Assembly (NCBI GenBank): GCA_041748315.1
Contig: JBGTDM010000154.1
Location: forward strand, 1-64,000
From: CALMEE01 sp041748315
Lineage (GTDB): Bacteria > Planctomycetota > Planctomycetia > Pirellulales > Pirellulaceae
DNA length: 64,000 nt
Reading direction: 5' to 3'
The notes below the pieces were generated by a model. The model was not told the origin of the DNA. It saw nothing but the letters and a program-made list of their open reading frames with translations, and ran no database searches. Position numbers and translations under genes: made by a program. Below, in pieces: positions 9,403 to 19,017 of the stretch (position 1 is its first letter; the number at the start of each line of letters is the position of its first letter).

Positions 9403-9735
9403 TCCAACGTTGGAGTTCAGCCTTCAGGCTGTCCTCGCGCCACGTACTTCACGCAATGTTTGATTGTAGGTGAAAAAGCACGCTAAAGCGTGAACTCCAA
9501 CGTTGGAGTTCAGCCTTCAGGCTGTCCTCGCGCCACGTACTTCACGTAATGTTTGATTGTAGGTGAAAAAGCACGCTAAATCGTGAATTCCAACGTTGGA
9601 GTCCAGCCTTCAGGCTGTCCGCGCGCCACGTACTTCATACAACGCTTGGTAATTGAGTTAAGAAAAAGCACGCTAAAGCGTGAACTCCAACAATTGCACG
9701 CGAAAAACACGCTGAAGCGTGAACTCCAACAATGC
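9403..9735. repeat. Tandem array of ~93-bp units with internal hairpins
   Basis: Units start at TCCAACGTTGGAG or its variants at 9403, 9496, 9589 and 9686 (spacings 93, 93 and 97). A short 39-base unit follows, and another start occurs at 9725. The first two units differ at about three positions. Each full unit holds two hairpins: CAGCC-TTCA-GGCTG and CACGC-TAAA-GCGTG. The second hairpin is repeated in the short unit as CACGC-TGAA-GCGTG. There is no unique spacer between units, so this is not a CRISPR. The array runs directly into the DUF1559 remnant. Confidence 0.9.
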
Positions 9736-9989
9736 ATGTGCACCACGAAGGGCGACTGGTCGGCTTGACCAGCTACGATGCGTCGAGTTGTCCAGCGGGT
9801 CCCTACAGTTATGGCGCTGGCGATTTCGAGGAGCAGTGCGTTCTATTTCATTTCTGGAGTCCGCACCCTGGCGGCAGCCATTTCGCGATGTGTGACGGCT
9901 CGGTGCAGTTCATGAGCTACAGCATCGACGCCGCAATCATCCCCGCGCTGGCCACCCGCGCCGGTGGCGAAGTCGCCTCGCTGGAGTGA
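9732..9989 (+). pseudogene. 3' remnant of a DUF1559 prepilin-like gene
   Basis: The 85-codon frame matches only the C-terminus of DUF1559 (SBP_bac_10-type) proteins: FHFWSPHPGGSHFAMCDGSV, then a stretch ending ALATRAGGEV. The complete homologue in this window (49627-50640) has the same SxHPGGxxFxFxDGS block near its end. The N-terminal prepilin signal and about 250 residues are missing, and the tandem array stands in their place. It is most likely a decayed gene whose 5' part was lost. The ATG at 9732 lies at the array border and is probably not a real start. Confidence 0.75.
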
Positions 9990-10555
9990 GCGATTGCATG
10001 CCTAAAATCAGATTCAGCTACCTGATTTGACGAATATGGAGGATGTTGCATGCGACTAAAGTGACGAGTCGGCGGACGTGGCTCGCCTCGCAGTTCGGTG
10101 AGTGGCAACTTTGTCCATTCAATGGCCGCCAATTTGGCAGATTTGGAATTCTTTTTATTCATCTAAAATCGCTCGTTTGTCGTTCGATACGAATCTCTCC
10201 AATTCGCCTAACATCGGACTCCTTGAATCGAGGGTTTGACCCTGACCCGTTGACCGCTGCTCAACTCGTTCCCAGCCCAGTAGAATGCTTGGTCGGGACA
10301 AGCCATGTTCTGCCTGGGTGTTTCTCGATTCACACACCGTCCATGACACCACGGCGCTTGCTATCGCGTTTCAACTGAAGTTGAGCTATTTTATAGATTC
10401 GGTAATCGAATCAGTTTATTGATTAAGGGCTCGACATGAAATTTGTCTTGCAGCCGCCTTTGCACCTCGAATCTGTCTTTTCTTCATCCAACCGGATTAA
10501 GTATTTCCGTTCTGGGTCCAATCAGATTTGGTGTGTCCAACGCGGTGATCGCTTC
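9990..10555. other. Spacer without a supported gene
   Basis: Short overlapping frames exist on both strands, but none shows a ribosome site or recognisable domain. The last ~120 bases are an in-frame open extension upstream of the lipoprotein start at 10556 and probably hold its promoter and leader. Confidence 0.5.
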
Positions 10556-11872
10556 ATGAGTTTCAGAATTCATTCATCGGTCGTTGCGGCGTTATCGTTC
10601 CTGCTTTGCCTTAGCGGCTGTCAGGGTGAGCGGGATTCGACGGTACAGATTAACCCATCGAACTATTCAAAAACCAGCTCGGAGCAGATCAGTAATGGAG
10701 CATCCAACGACTGGGCTCGATGGCGCGGTCCGAATGGAAACGGAATTGCCAATGGTTCGCAAAGTCCCGTCACGAATTGGGACTTGAGCACCAATGTGTT
10801 ATGGAAGGCGAGAGTTCCTGGGCGCGGTCACGCGTCCCCGACGATTGTCGGCGATAAGCTCTTTCTCGCGACGGCGGACAAAGCTAACGAGTCGTTTTCC
10901 ATCCTCTGTTACGATTGCCAAAACGGGCGCTTAATCTGGGAAAAGCAAGTCAATCACGGGGGATTCCGGGAGCGAATACACAGGAATAATTCCTACGCTT
11001 CATCGACGATTTCTTCGGATGGCGAGCGATTGTTCACTGTTTTCGAACACCATGGTGCGATCCACCTTTATGCTCACGACCTGGATGGTAATTCGATTTG
11101 GAGCAAAAGGGTCGGCCAGTATCAACCGCATTACCCCTTTGGCTTTGGCGGTTCCCCGTTATTGCATGGCGATCTCGTCTTTGTTCCAGGGGAGTCTGAC
11201 AAGGGGTCATTGGCGGCGTACAGCCGCGTATCGGGCAATGAGGTCTGGCGACTGGACGAGGACTTTACGTCCAGCTATACGTCTCCAATCGTCACCACGA
11301 TCAACGGACAGGAGATGTTGCTGATTAGTGGTGGGCAACAGGTCAAGGCTCTCGAGCCAACGACGGGCAATGTACTTTGGACCGTTGCTGCTGATTGGTA
11401 TGTCACGTGCGGAACCATGGTGTGGGATGGAAATATGGTGTTCGCCAGTGGGGGCTATCCCGCCCAGCAAACGGTTGGCATCGACGCCACCCGTGGCGAA
11501 ATCATTTGGGAAAACGGAATCAAATGCTACGAACAGTCATTGTTGGCACATGACGGTTATATCTTTGCCGTAAATGATAAAAAAATTGCTTTTTGCTGGC
11601 GGGCCAAAGATGGCAAGGAAATGTGGAAGGAACGTTTGTCCAGCAACAGCGGCGGAGTGAGCGCATCACCGATCTTGGCAAATGGAAACATTTACGCATC
11701 CGTCGAGGACGGTACGACGTTTGTGTTGAAAGCGAATCCCAAGCGGTTTGAGTTGATCGCAGTCAACAAACTGGGAGATTCCGCGTTTGCCAGCCCGACC
11801 ATTGTCGACAGTAAAATATACCTGCGCGTTGGCGATGAAGGTCAAGAATGGCTGTATTGCATCGGCAAATAA
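10556..11872 (+). CDS. PQQ-like beta-propeller lipoprotein
   Basis: A 438-residue protein. ATG 10556 is chosen over an in-frame ATG 40 codons upstream because it gives a proper lipoprotein signal: MSFRIHSSVVAAL, a hydrophobic core, then the lipobox LSGC. The mature part begins with the planctomycete-typical block WARWRGPNGNGIANG. It continues with repeated propeller blades of the 'GxxLWxxxxxxxxxASPTIVxxxLFLAT' type, including GRLIWEKQV, GNEVWRLDED, GNVLWTV and GEIIWENG. The fold matches PQQ-repeat/BamB-like propellers. No catalytic residues are evident; a binding or scaffold role at the envelope is inferred. Confidence 0.85.
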   Translation: MSFRIHSSVVAALSFLLCLSGCQGERDSTVQINPSNYSKTSSEQISNGASNDWARWRGPNGNGIANGSQSPVTNWDLSTNVLWKARVPGRGHASPTIVGDKLFLATADKANESFSILCYDCQNGRLIWEKQVNHGGFRERIHRNNSYASSTISSDGERLFTVFEHHGAIHLYAHDLDGNSIWSKRVGQYQPHYPFGFGGSPLLHGDLVFVPGESDKGSLAAYSRVSGNEVWRLDEDFTSSYTSPIVTTINGQEMLLISGGQQVKALEPTTGNVLWTVAADWYVTCGTMVWDGNMVFASGGYPAQQTVGIDATRGEIIWENGIKCYEQSLLAHDGYIFAVNDKKIAFCWRAKDGKEMWKERLSSNSGGVSASPILANGNIYASVEDGTTFVLKANPKRFELIAVNKLGDSAFASPTIVDSKIYLRVGDEGQEWLYCIGK

Positions 11873-12157
11873 GCTGAGTTCAATAGTCTATTCCGAACGA
11901 CCCGTGGTCGATGCTGACGCAACGCGGCAACGAAAGTACCAAGTTGGTCCGTAACAGCTTAGTTCGGTTTCAGTCGTCAAGGCTTTGATAGACGAAGCCA
12001 TCTCGATTTCGATTTCTAGTGGGCTTTTAATCCTGGGCGGCTGGTTGATCCTGCGAACACCTGTTCTAAACCTCCAAATTCGTGTTCCAGTCCATTTTCA
12101 AAATCACGGACCCCGCTGGACGATTTCGCCGGATACGCCTCGATTGTTGCGTCAGGA

Positions 12158-13570
12158 TCAGGCGGCCGTTCTGTCCTGTGCAGAAGGACCTTCCTGCCAG
12201 TCGTTACGATGGATATGACCCTGCAGTTCGCTTGACTCCAACTGCTGTCCGAGTTGAACGCTCAGGCCACCCATGAAATAGAGTAGCATATTCAGCATCG
12301 GGACGATTGAGCTGTCGTGGAACATTCCGTTGACCAGGTAACAGGAGATGGCAACGAGACTGATTAAGCCAACTTGTCGTGCCCACAGCTTCTGAGATTG
12401 ATGGCACCATAGTTTCCAGCTATGCACCGAAAACCCAATCAGGACACACAAAAACGATACCAGGCCAAGCAACCCGGTCTCTGTCAGGTAGCTTAAAAAC
12501 ACATTGTGCTGCATGTATGGCAATACCATCCGCAGTGGCATGTGGTCCGCTTCATGATAATGATAGGGACGCTTGAACTTGGTATATTGGCCAAACCCGA
12601 CGCCCAGGATTGGTCGATCTTGAAACATGCGAAATGCCACCGTTGCCAACATCGGTCGCAATTTAGCCGACTGAGCCATCTCGTGGGCCGACACATGCTT
12701 GTCCCGCTTGAAACCATCCAGTTGATCGCCCAACACGGCGAATCCGCAAACACCCGCCAACAGCCCGATCGTCGCCAGTATCGCTTTGTATTTTACCTCG
12801 AGTGGGACCCAGGCAACGATGAGTGCCGCGAATGCGGCGCTCATCCAAACGCTTCGAGTTAAAGTCATAAACACTCCAGCTAAAAAGAATGGAGCGATAG
12901 CCACGAGCACCACTTTACCGGCACGTCCCGAATGCGGCCAGAACATGAATGCCGCCGCCAGCGAGACAATTTGAAAGATTCCACAACTGACTGGATTCAA
13001 AAAAGGACCTCGAGCTCGACCCAAGAACTCGGGCTCGTCAGGCGACAAAATATACTTCGGAAATACGATGGAATGAGGTCCTCGGACTTCGGCGATTGCC
13101 GTGAAGGAAAGATATAGGCCAAAGGCCAGGAATCCACCGAAGATCAATTTCACGTCCGTCGACGAGATTTTACAGTGGCGCACAACCAGATACATTGCCA
13201 TGGGCATCCAGTTGAGAAACAGCAGGCGTCCAAGCGGAAGATTTTCCTTGTAACGAAAGTCATGAATAAACGTGCTCGTGGTCAATACCACGAACAATAA
13301 GCAAACAAGGATATCGACTCGATTGATCCTGCCAGAAAACGTGTGGCCGTGAATCCAGGCGAACAGGCCTAATTGAACGAGCACCAAGAGGAACAGTATC
13401 CGATCGAGGGTGATCGGGATCGGTCCCACGGAGACGTTGTAAAACGAATGTCCGATCACCGAGCCTGCTACCAACACCACCAAACATTGCAATATAATGC
13501 TCGTATGACGCAGGACGAACAATCCCCAAATGGCTCCGGCAATCGCGAGAAACAGTATGACTAATGACAT
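12158..13570 (-). CDS. O-antigen ligase / Wzy-like polytopic membrane protein
   Basis: A protein of about 470 residues with some ten to twelve membrane segments. The central part has the Wzy_C-type pattern: TLTRSVWMSAAFAALIVAW, then a periplasmic loop (FRMFQDRPILGVGFGQY), then YMQHNVFLSYLTETGLLGL. The RPILGVGFGQY and 'HNxFLxxLxExGLLG' motifs are characteristic of the O-antigen ligase/polymerase superfamily, which joins lipid-linked glycans at the outer face of the membrane. ATG 13570 is used; the frame opens 14 codons earlier at a TTG, and neither start has a clear ribosome site. No glycan genes flank it, so the substrate is unknown. Confidence 0.8.
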   Translation of the reverse strand: MSLVILFLAIAGAIWGLFVLRHTSIILQCLVVLVAGSVIGHSFYNVSVGPIPITLDRILFLLVLVQLGLFAWIHGHTFSGRINRVDILVCLLFVVLTTSTFIHDFRYKENLPLGRLLFLNWMPMAMYLVVRHCKISSTDVKLIFGGFLAFGLYLSFTAIAEVRGPHSIVFPKYILSPDEPEFLGRARGPFLNPVSCGIFQIVSLAAAFMFWPHSGRAGKVVLVAIAPFFLAGVFMTLTRSVWMSAAFAALIVAWVPLEVKYKAILATIGLLAGVCGFAVLGDQLDGFKRDKHVSAHEMAQSAKLRPMLATVAFRMFQDRPILGVGFGQYTKFKRPYHYHEADHMPLRMVLPYMQHNVFLSYLTETGLLGLVSFLCVLIGFSVHSWKLWCHQSQKLWARQVGLISLVAISCYLVNGMFHDSSIVPMLNMLLYFMGGLSVQLGQQLESSELQGHIHRNDWQEGPSAQDRTAA

Positions 13571-13673
13571 CGATCTGGTTTTCGGCCAAATGAATTTTGC
13601 CTGGCACTTCAATTCAACTCAACAAGCCGACGCCTACTTTAACGCAACGAAGTTGCTGCATTCAGAATCCGCT

Positions 13674-13808
13674 CAAGCGCTTTGTCAATATTAAGAGTTC
13701 GGATTGCTGAGTATCAGCCGGAACGCGCTAGAGTCCGGTTTTTACGGCCTGAACCGGGTGCTAGCGCACACCGGCTAATCCTAATCTCTAACCTGGACAA
13801 AGCACTAG
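13674..13808 (+). repeat. MITE-like 135-bp element, copy A
   Basis: The ends CAAGCGCTTTGTC and GACAAAGCACTAG form a 13-bp terminal inverted repeat with 11 matches. Inside is a second inverted pair (AGCCGG...GCGCTAG and CTAGCGC...CCGGCT) able to form a long hairpin. The element matches the reverse complement of 46291-46425 over its full 135 bases at about 90% identity (14 differences by eye). It contains no ORF. Such short elements are usually mobilised in trans by a full-length transposon, which is not in this window. Confidence 0.85.
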
Positions 13809-13976
13809 TCGTTGCTATGTATCGACTCGATCGCGATGGAATTGGCCATGTTGTTTCACTTTGACGATTAGATAAACCGGAGGGATCTGGGCGTGATTAG
13901 AGTTCGCACCACGGCCATGGAATGCTATCACTAACGGCACCTCGCCCGAATCGGTACTTCAGCGTCAAAACAGTTC

Positions 13977-14927
13977 TCACGCACGCGGATGAAATTGTTG
14001 ATGCACTTTTTTGAGCCGGGTCTGGTCGACGTGCGTATAAATCTGCGTGGTGGCGATGCTGGCGTGCCCGAGCATTTCTTGAACTTGACGCAAATCGGCC
14101 CCTCCGGCCAGCAGATGAGTCGCAAAACTATGTCGCATCGTATGTGGACTGATGGAAACTGAAACATCGGCAATCAGTGCATACTTTTTAACTAATTCCC
14201 AAATCGCCTCGCGCCTCAAGGGCCTACCGGTCCGCGAAACGAACAGAGTACCGTGATCAATGGCAAGCGATTGGACGAGGCTGGGGCGTTGGCGTTGGAG
14301 ATATTCACGGATCCAATGGATTGCGGCATCCCCCAGAGGCGCCATGCGCTGTTTGTCGCCTTTACCGGTGCAAAGACAAGATTTTTGTTCAAAACTCAAA
14401 TCCTGAATTCGCAAGTGGGCCACTTCTGAAGCACGGCAGCCGGTTGCATACAGCGCCTCCAGGAGCGCTCGGTCTCTCAAGTAAAACTTCTCGAGTTTTC
14501 TGGGAGCATTCAGAAACCGGTCGACCTTCTCTGGAGACAATACGTTGGGAATTCGCTGCCAGAGTTTCTGGCTTCCCAATAATTCTGCCAGATTCTCGTG
14601 AATCAATCCTTCCAGTTGAAGATATCGATAGAACATCTTGAGGGTGACGATGTGCCTTGCAATTGAGGCAGGCGCCAACTTAAATCTTCCAAGGTAAGCG
14701 ACATATTCAGAGAGTTGAGGAATTTGCATACTCGGAATATCACGACCCGCGGTCCAATCGATAAATCGTTTGATATCGCGAGAGTAAGCGGCTACCGTAT
14801 TATCCGCCAACTGGCATTCGTGGCGCAAGTAATTCACGAAACGATCTGCCCACCCATGGTGGTTCGGCAACTCCCTGGCCCGCCGCTTTGGCACAAGCTT
14901 TTTAAGATGTCTCGCCAGTTTTTTCAT
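13977..14927 (-). CDS. xerD: Tyrosine recombinase, XerC/XerD-like
   Basis: About 316 residues from ATG 14927; the frame opens 12 codons earlier at a TTG. An N-terminal SAM-like DNA-binding domain (WADRFVNYLRHECQLADNTV ... FYRYLQLEG) is followed by the catalytic domain. All catalytic residues are visible: Arg in ATGCRASEVAHL, Lys in TGKGDKQR, His-x-x-Arg in SPHTMRHSFATHL, His in LGHASIATTQIYTHV, and the Tyr nucleophile in that same block. Size and motifs match XerC/XerD, which resolve chromosome dimers at dif. The partner gene is not here, so a phage or integron integrase-like role cannot be excluded, although the short N-terminus favours Xer. Confidence 0.85.
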   Translation of the reverse strand: MKKLARHLKKLVPKRRARELPNHHGWADRFVNYLRHECQLADNTVAAYSRDIKRFIDWTAGRDIPSMQIPQLSEYVAYLGRFKLAPASIARHIVTLKMFYRYLQLEGLIHENLAELLGSQKLWQRIPNVLSPEKVDRFLNAPRKLEKFYLRDRALLEALYATGCRASEVAHLRIQDLSFEQKSCLCTGKGDKQRMAPLGDAAIHWIREYLQRQRPSLVQSLAIDHGTLFVSRTGRPLRREAIWELVKKYALIADVSVSISPHTMRHSFATHLLAGGADLRQVQEMLGHASIATTQIYTHVDQTRLKKVHQQFHPRA

Positions 14928-15153
14928 TTTTCTCAATTGATGAAATGACAACCTTGCGCCCAAAGGCCAAGCATTGTGCTTGCCGGCCGCTTTCGACTAA
15001 AAACTGGTGGAACCCATCGTCGAAACTCGCTTGCCAACAGCACGCCTATTGCCCCTGATAGTTGTCGTCGAATATCGAGGAAATCGATGAATGGTTGCGG
15101 TGAAGGAACCGCTTTTGCCGCTCAATTGCCAAAGGCATTTCCAGCGATGACGA

Positions 15154-16044
15154 TTAAGCCGAATTTGCAGAGTATCTTCCCATGAGGACTCGGTCGAGTC
15201 GTGCCAGGTCTTTGATCAGTCGTACATCGCTATAGCCGCGATGACCAGCCATCGAAGCTTCGCATGCTTCAGAAATAAACGGCGAGACTTCAATCAGCAG
15301 CCAACCCTCTGGCTTGAGCCATTCAGGTGAAGCGTTAATCAATCGCTTAATCACGGTGGTTCCGTCATCACCGGGCGCAAACAAGGCACTTTCGGGTTCG
15401 TAGTTTCGGACGCTCTCCGCGACTCGATCGCGTTCCTGCTGACCAATATACGGTGGATTGCTTACTACAAAGTCAAATTTCCGATTGGTTGGGATCCGAT
15501 CAAATAAATCCGATTCGATGAACTCAATCCGCTCGGCAACCTGGTGCGTTTCCGCATTGCTGCTGGCAACAGCCAGGGCTTCGCTGCTGATATCAACGGC
15601 CACGAACTCGGCTGTCGCCAAGTGTTTGGCGAGTGCGATTGCTATCGCTCCACTTCCCGTTCCGATATCGATGATCGACAGGGGTTGCCGAGTTGTTCCC
15701 TTAGCAAGTTCGATGACCTCTGTCACCAGATGTTCGGTTTCAGGCCGAGGAATCAACACATGGGAATTGACATTGAATCGAAGCGAAAAGAACTCGCGAT
15801 GCCCGACCAGGTAGGCAACCGGTTCGCCGTCCGCGTGACGTTTAACCCAACCTCGAAATATGGCTCGTTCCGATTCACTGGGTTCCTGATCGAATCGCGT
15901 GTATAGATCGATTCGCTTGCATCCGAGTGCTTCCGCCAGCAACACTTCTGCCGCCAAACGAGAACTTTCCGCGTTGTGCGACGCGAAGAAATCGCTAGTC
16001 CAATCGAGCAAACGTTTAATCGTCCAGGTTTGCGAGTCATTCAT
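15154..16044 (-). CDS. prmC: Peptide chain release factor N5-glutamine methyltransferase
   Basis: A 296-residue protein. It has an N-terminal PrmC helical domain (LDWTSDFFASHNAESSRLAAEVLLAEALG). The SAM-binding Rossmann domain follows (IIDIGTGSGAIAIALAKHL), with the diagnostic catalytic motif SNPPYI at about residue 190. PrmC methylates the glutamine of the GGQ motif in release factors RF1 and RF2. It lies 77 bases downstream of prfA on the same strand, the classic bacterial arrangement of enzyme with substrate. Confidence 0.92.
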   Translation of the reverse strand: MNDSQTWTIKRLLDWTSDFFASHNAESSRLAAEVLLAEALGCKRIDLYTRFDQEPSESERAIFRGWVKRHADGEPVAYLVGHREFFSLRFNVNSHVLIPRPETEHLVTEVIELAKGTTRQPLSIIDIGTGSGAIAIALAKHLATAEFVAVDISSEALAVASSNAETHQVAERIEFIESDLFDRIPTNRKFDFVVSNPPYIGQQERDRVAESVRNYEPESALFAPGDDGTTVIKRLINASPEWLKPEGWLLIEVSPFISEACEASMAGHRGYSDVRLIKDLARLDRVLMGRYSANSA

Positions 16045-16121
16045 CCAGACAATACCGATTCATTTCAAACAGCAAAGTGAGTTTGCCGTGCTGCAGTTTT
16101 TGCACGACATTGAGTTGCTCA

Positions 16122-17198
16122 TTAATCCAGCGAACCAAACATATCTCGAAACTGGTTGCGGTCATAGTCGATAAGAGCGTTCGTTACGGGCTGCAAGTCT
16201 CCAGCAATAATTTGATCGAGTCGATATAGTGTCAAGTTGATTCGATGATCGGTCAAGCGATTCTCCGGGAAGTTGTAGGTACGAATTCGTTGACTGCGGT
16301 CTCCTGAACCGACCAGGGTCTTGCGCTGATCAGCGCGCTGTGCATGTTCCACTTGTTGGTAATGGTCGAAAAGACGGGATTTAAGAATACGAAGCGCTTT
16401 CGCCAAATTTTTGTGCTGTGATCGCTCTTCAAAACACTTGACAACAAGCCCAGACTTTTTGTGGAGCAACCGAACTGCAGATGCAGTCTTGTTAACATGT
16501 TGTCCACCTGGGCCGCTGCTGGCGGCATAACGCTCGACCTCGTAGTCATCGGGTTTTAAATCGACCTCAACATCTTCCGGTTCGGGCAGCACGGCGACGG
16601 TCGCGGCTGAAGTATGAATCCGCCCCTTCGTTTCAGTATCTGGCACGCGTTGCACCCGATGCCCCCCGCTTTCGTATTGCAACTCGCGAAAGCTTCCTTC
16701 GCCGTCTACGGAAATTGTGATTTCCTTAAACCCCCCAAGTTCCGTGGTGCTGGAGTCCAACACCGTAAACTTCCACCCTTTGGTCTCGGCATGTCGTTTG
16801 TACATTTCATATAGGTTACCGGCAAATAGCGCTGCTTCATCCCCCCCAGTCCCGGCGCGAATTTCCAACACGCAACGCGATCGGTTGGCATCCTCACCGC
16901 CAACGGTCATGTCCAATAGCTCATTCCAAAGGACTTCGCGTTTTGCCAGCAAGTTGGGCAATTCGGATTCTGCCAGTTCCCGTTCATCCGGATCATCGCT
17001 GTCGGCCATCTCCCGTACTTCGGTGATCTCGTCGACCACGGATTTAAACCGCCGATAGATCGTTGCCAGTTTGGCCAGCGATCCGTGTTCACGCGCGAAC
17101 GCTGCCATCTTGTTCGAGTTGCTCATCGTATCCGGATCGGACATATTAGCTTCGAGTTCCTCAAAGCGAGCCAATTTCTGTTCCAACATATCGCGCAT
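16122..17198 (-). CDS. prfA: Peptide chain release factor 1
   Basis: A 358-residue protein with an AGGTGA ribosome site before ATG 17198. The catalytic SSGPGGQHVNKTASAVR block contains the GGQ motif that triggers peptidyl-tRNA hydrolysis. The RF1-type segment RVPDTETKGRIHTSAATVAV includes the P-x-T recognition tripeptide (here PDT), and SQHKNLAKAL follows GGQ. These features separate RF1 (UAA/UAG) from RF2. The full RF1 length is present and prmC follows downstream. Confidence 0.95.
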   Translation of the reverse strand: MRDMLEQKLARFEELEANMSDPDTMSNSNKMAAFAREHGSLAKLATIYRRFKSVVDEITEVREMADSDDPDERELAESELPNLLAKREVLWNELLDMTVGGEDANRSRCVLEIRAGTGGDEAALFAGNLYEMYKRHAETKGWKFTVLDSSTTELGGFKEITISVDGEGSFRELQYESGGHRVQRVPDTETKGRIHTSAATVAVLPEPEDVEVDLKPDDYEVERYAASSGPGGQHVNKTASAVRLLHKKSGLVVKCFEERSQHKNLAKALRILKSRLFDHYQQVEHAQRADQRKTLVGSGDRSQRIRTYNFPENRLTDHRINLTLYRLDQIIAGDLQPVTNALIDYDRNQFRDMFGSLD

Positions 17199-17700
17199 GA
17201 TTCACCTAACGTTATTATTCAGCAGAGACCTGACAAGTTCAGCACCACACCATCCAACGTTTATACGTGCTGCTAAGAATCTGCTTGAGGCTCGCCCGCG
17301 ACATCCCAGCCTGGTGCAACGGCGGCCGAACCAGAAACGGCTGAATGCGTGCATCGCGAGGCCACTCCACCATTCGATGGGGTGCCAACGAACTCGCTGG
17401 GTAAAGATAAACAAAAACGAGAATTCATTTTAAGATCGCGAAGTTCAAAATAACTGGCCATGCATACTGGGGCATTCAGCGGCCGACGTATCGATGTCGA
17501 TCGATCGGTTCATCGGCCTGACGATGAGCCTCTCCACGCTTCGAAGGAGAATCCTGTCGCAAATTCGTGACTGTTGTCCAATCATAGCGGCCACCCATCT
17601 TGCGAACAAGTCACATGCCGGCGACCAGGCAAGAAATTAGGCGACAACCGCTTCTGACCGACCCAACATCAGCCAAAACGTCGTGTACCCATGTTGAAAT
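17199..17700. other. Spacer upstream of prfA
   Basis: The region probably carries the prfA promoter. Only short frames lacking ribosome sites are present. No rpmE or other ribosomal gene was found, although rpmE often precedes prfA in bacteria. Confidence 0.5.
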
Positions 17701-18741
17701 CTATTTTGGATCGGGCAGCGTCGCTGATTCGTCAACTGGTGCAATCACGATCGGTTCCGGATCGGAGGTGTCGCCGGGCATGTTCCGCCCATTCGATTTC
17801 ATGTACTTGCGGCGAAACCAATCGGCTACCGGGGTATCGCCAATCAACTGAACCGTGTGAAAAACAACGATTGGCAGCACGCTAATCCCCATTTCCAAGC
17901 TGGTCGTCAAACCCACCAGCAAAGTTTTTTGGCTGCCGGAAATCCCAACGGCAATTTGATCGGCTGGAGTACAGCCCAGTCGAGCCGCCAATCCAATTCC
18001 CAAGAATAATGTGCCAAAGTGTAAACCTGACATCGCCACGCCGAGCAATCCCAAACCGGCGAAAAACTGGAAGTCGATCGGTTCATCTAGCTTCAGCATG
18101 GTCTGTACGGCTCCGATCAGGACCATCGCCAAGATTCCGACCTGCGCTAACGCTCCGAGCTTGAACTTGGCTGCTGTCGCCCAATCCGCGAGCGGACGAT
18201 AGCTGCGGCTCAATTGTGCCAGCAACATCGGGAACACGACGAGGAGAAACAATTTCCCGATCATGTCCGCTGCTGAGATACCGGACGCCTCCCTGCTTGT
18301 CAGCGCCCATATCCAAAATGGTGTCACTAGAAAACAGGTCGCATTCGTGATAATGGTTGTCATTAGCGAGGTAACATCGTTCCCTCTTGCGCGGCGTGTC
18401 CATACGGACGCCGCAGCCAAAGTACAAGGGGTGGCGGCCGTTGCGACGATTCCAACCCCCCAATCTTGACCAAATAACATTGCCAATGGCCATGCCATCA
18501 ATGGCATGAGAACCAAATTAATCACACTCGCCAATACAGGTGCCTTGGGCCGCTTGATCGATTTCCAAATCTGGCCGATCTCCAATGACCAAGCCATCAG
18601 AAACATCACGCAAAACGTAATCACGTAACGAATCCAGGCTTGTTTTGCAAATTCGGCCAGCGGCGAACTGAAGGTAAAGCCAAGCACCAGGCAAGTGATT
18701 AACGCGACAAGAAACCACTGGTTTTTTAAGAACGGAATCAT
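17701..18741 (-). CDS. SBF-like (bile acid:sodium symporter family) transporter
   Basis: A 346-residue protein with about nine to ten membrane segments. It has the pattern of the SBF-like/YfeH branch of the BASS superfamily, with TPCTLAAASVWTRRARGND in the first half and VGISGSQKTLLVGL in the second. These conserved crossover regions bind sodium in characterised relatives. The substrate cannot be read from sequence; relatives carry bile acids, pantoate or other organic anions. A charged tail of about 40 residues follows the last segment. Its nearest neighbour aroC is divergent. Confidence 0.8.
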   Translation of the reverse strand: MIPFLKNQWFLVALITCLVLGFTFSSPLAEFAKQAWIRYVITFCVMFLMAWSLEIGQIWKSIKRPKAPVLASVINLVLMPLMAWPLAMLFGQDWGVGIVATAATPCTLAAASVWTRRARGNDVTSLMTTIITNATCFLVTPFWIWALTSREASGISAADMIGKLFLLVVFPMLLAQLSRSYRPLADWATAAKFKLGALAQVGILAMVLIGAVQTMLKLDEPIDFQFFAGLGLLGVAMSGLHFGTLFLGIGLAARLGCTPADQIAVGISGSQKTLLVGLTTSLEMGISVLPIVVFHTVQLIGDTPVADWFRRKYMKSNGRNMPGDTSDPEPIVIAPVDESATLPDPK

Positions 18742-18791
18742 CGAAAATCGCGACGTGCTAAAATTAGATAGAGACCAAAATCCACTGTCGA

Positions 18792-18989
18792 TTGACTGAA
18801 ACTTCGTTGCTTGAAATCGATATCAAGGTTCATCGCAGTCCCATTCCAACTCGCTCGACCGCTATCCAACATCGACCTGGCGAGACCGGTTCAAAAAAAC
18901 AGTCAATTACCAATTACCAAGGCTACGCATTTTCAATCCTGCTAGCGATTGTAGCAACCGCACTTTATTCGGCGATTGCCGACCAGTAG
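18792..18989 (+). CDS. Possible tail-anchored small protein
   Basis: A 65-codon frame from a TTG without a ribosome site, ending in a hydrophobic C-terminus (AFSILLAIVATALYSAIADQ) that resembles a tail anchor. It lies 28 bases before aroC on the same strand. No family was recognised. The weak start makes this a marginal call. Confidence 0.2.
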   Translation: MTETSLLEIDIKVHRSPIPTRSTAIQHRPGETGSKKQSITNYQGYAFSILLAIVATALYSAIADQ

Positions 18990-19017
18990 AATCCGCCGAC
19001 TTTTTTACGAGAAGTAT

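Noticed and set aside
9403..9735. Possible CRISPR array
   Set aside because: The ~93-base units are joined directly and similar throughout; there are no unique spacers, and no cas genes lie nearby.
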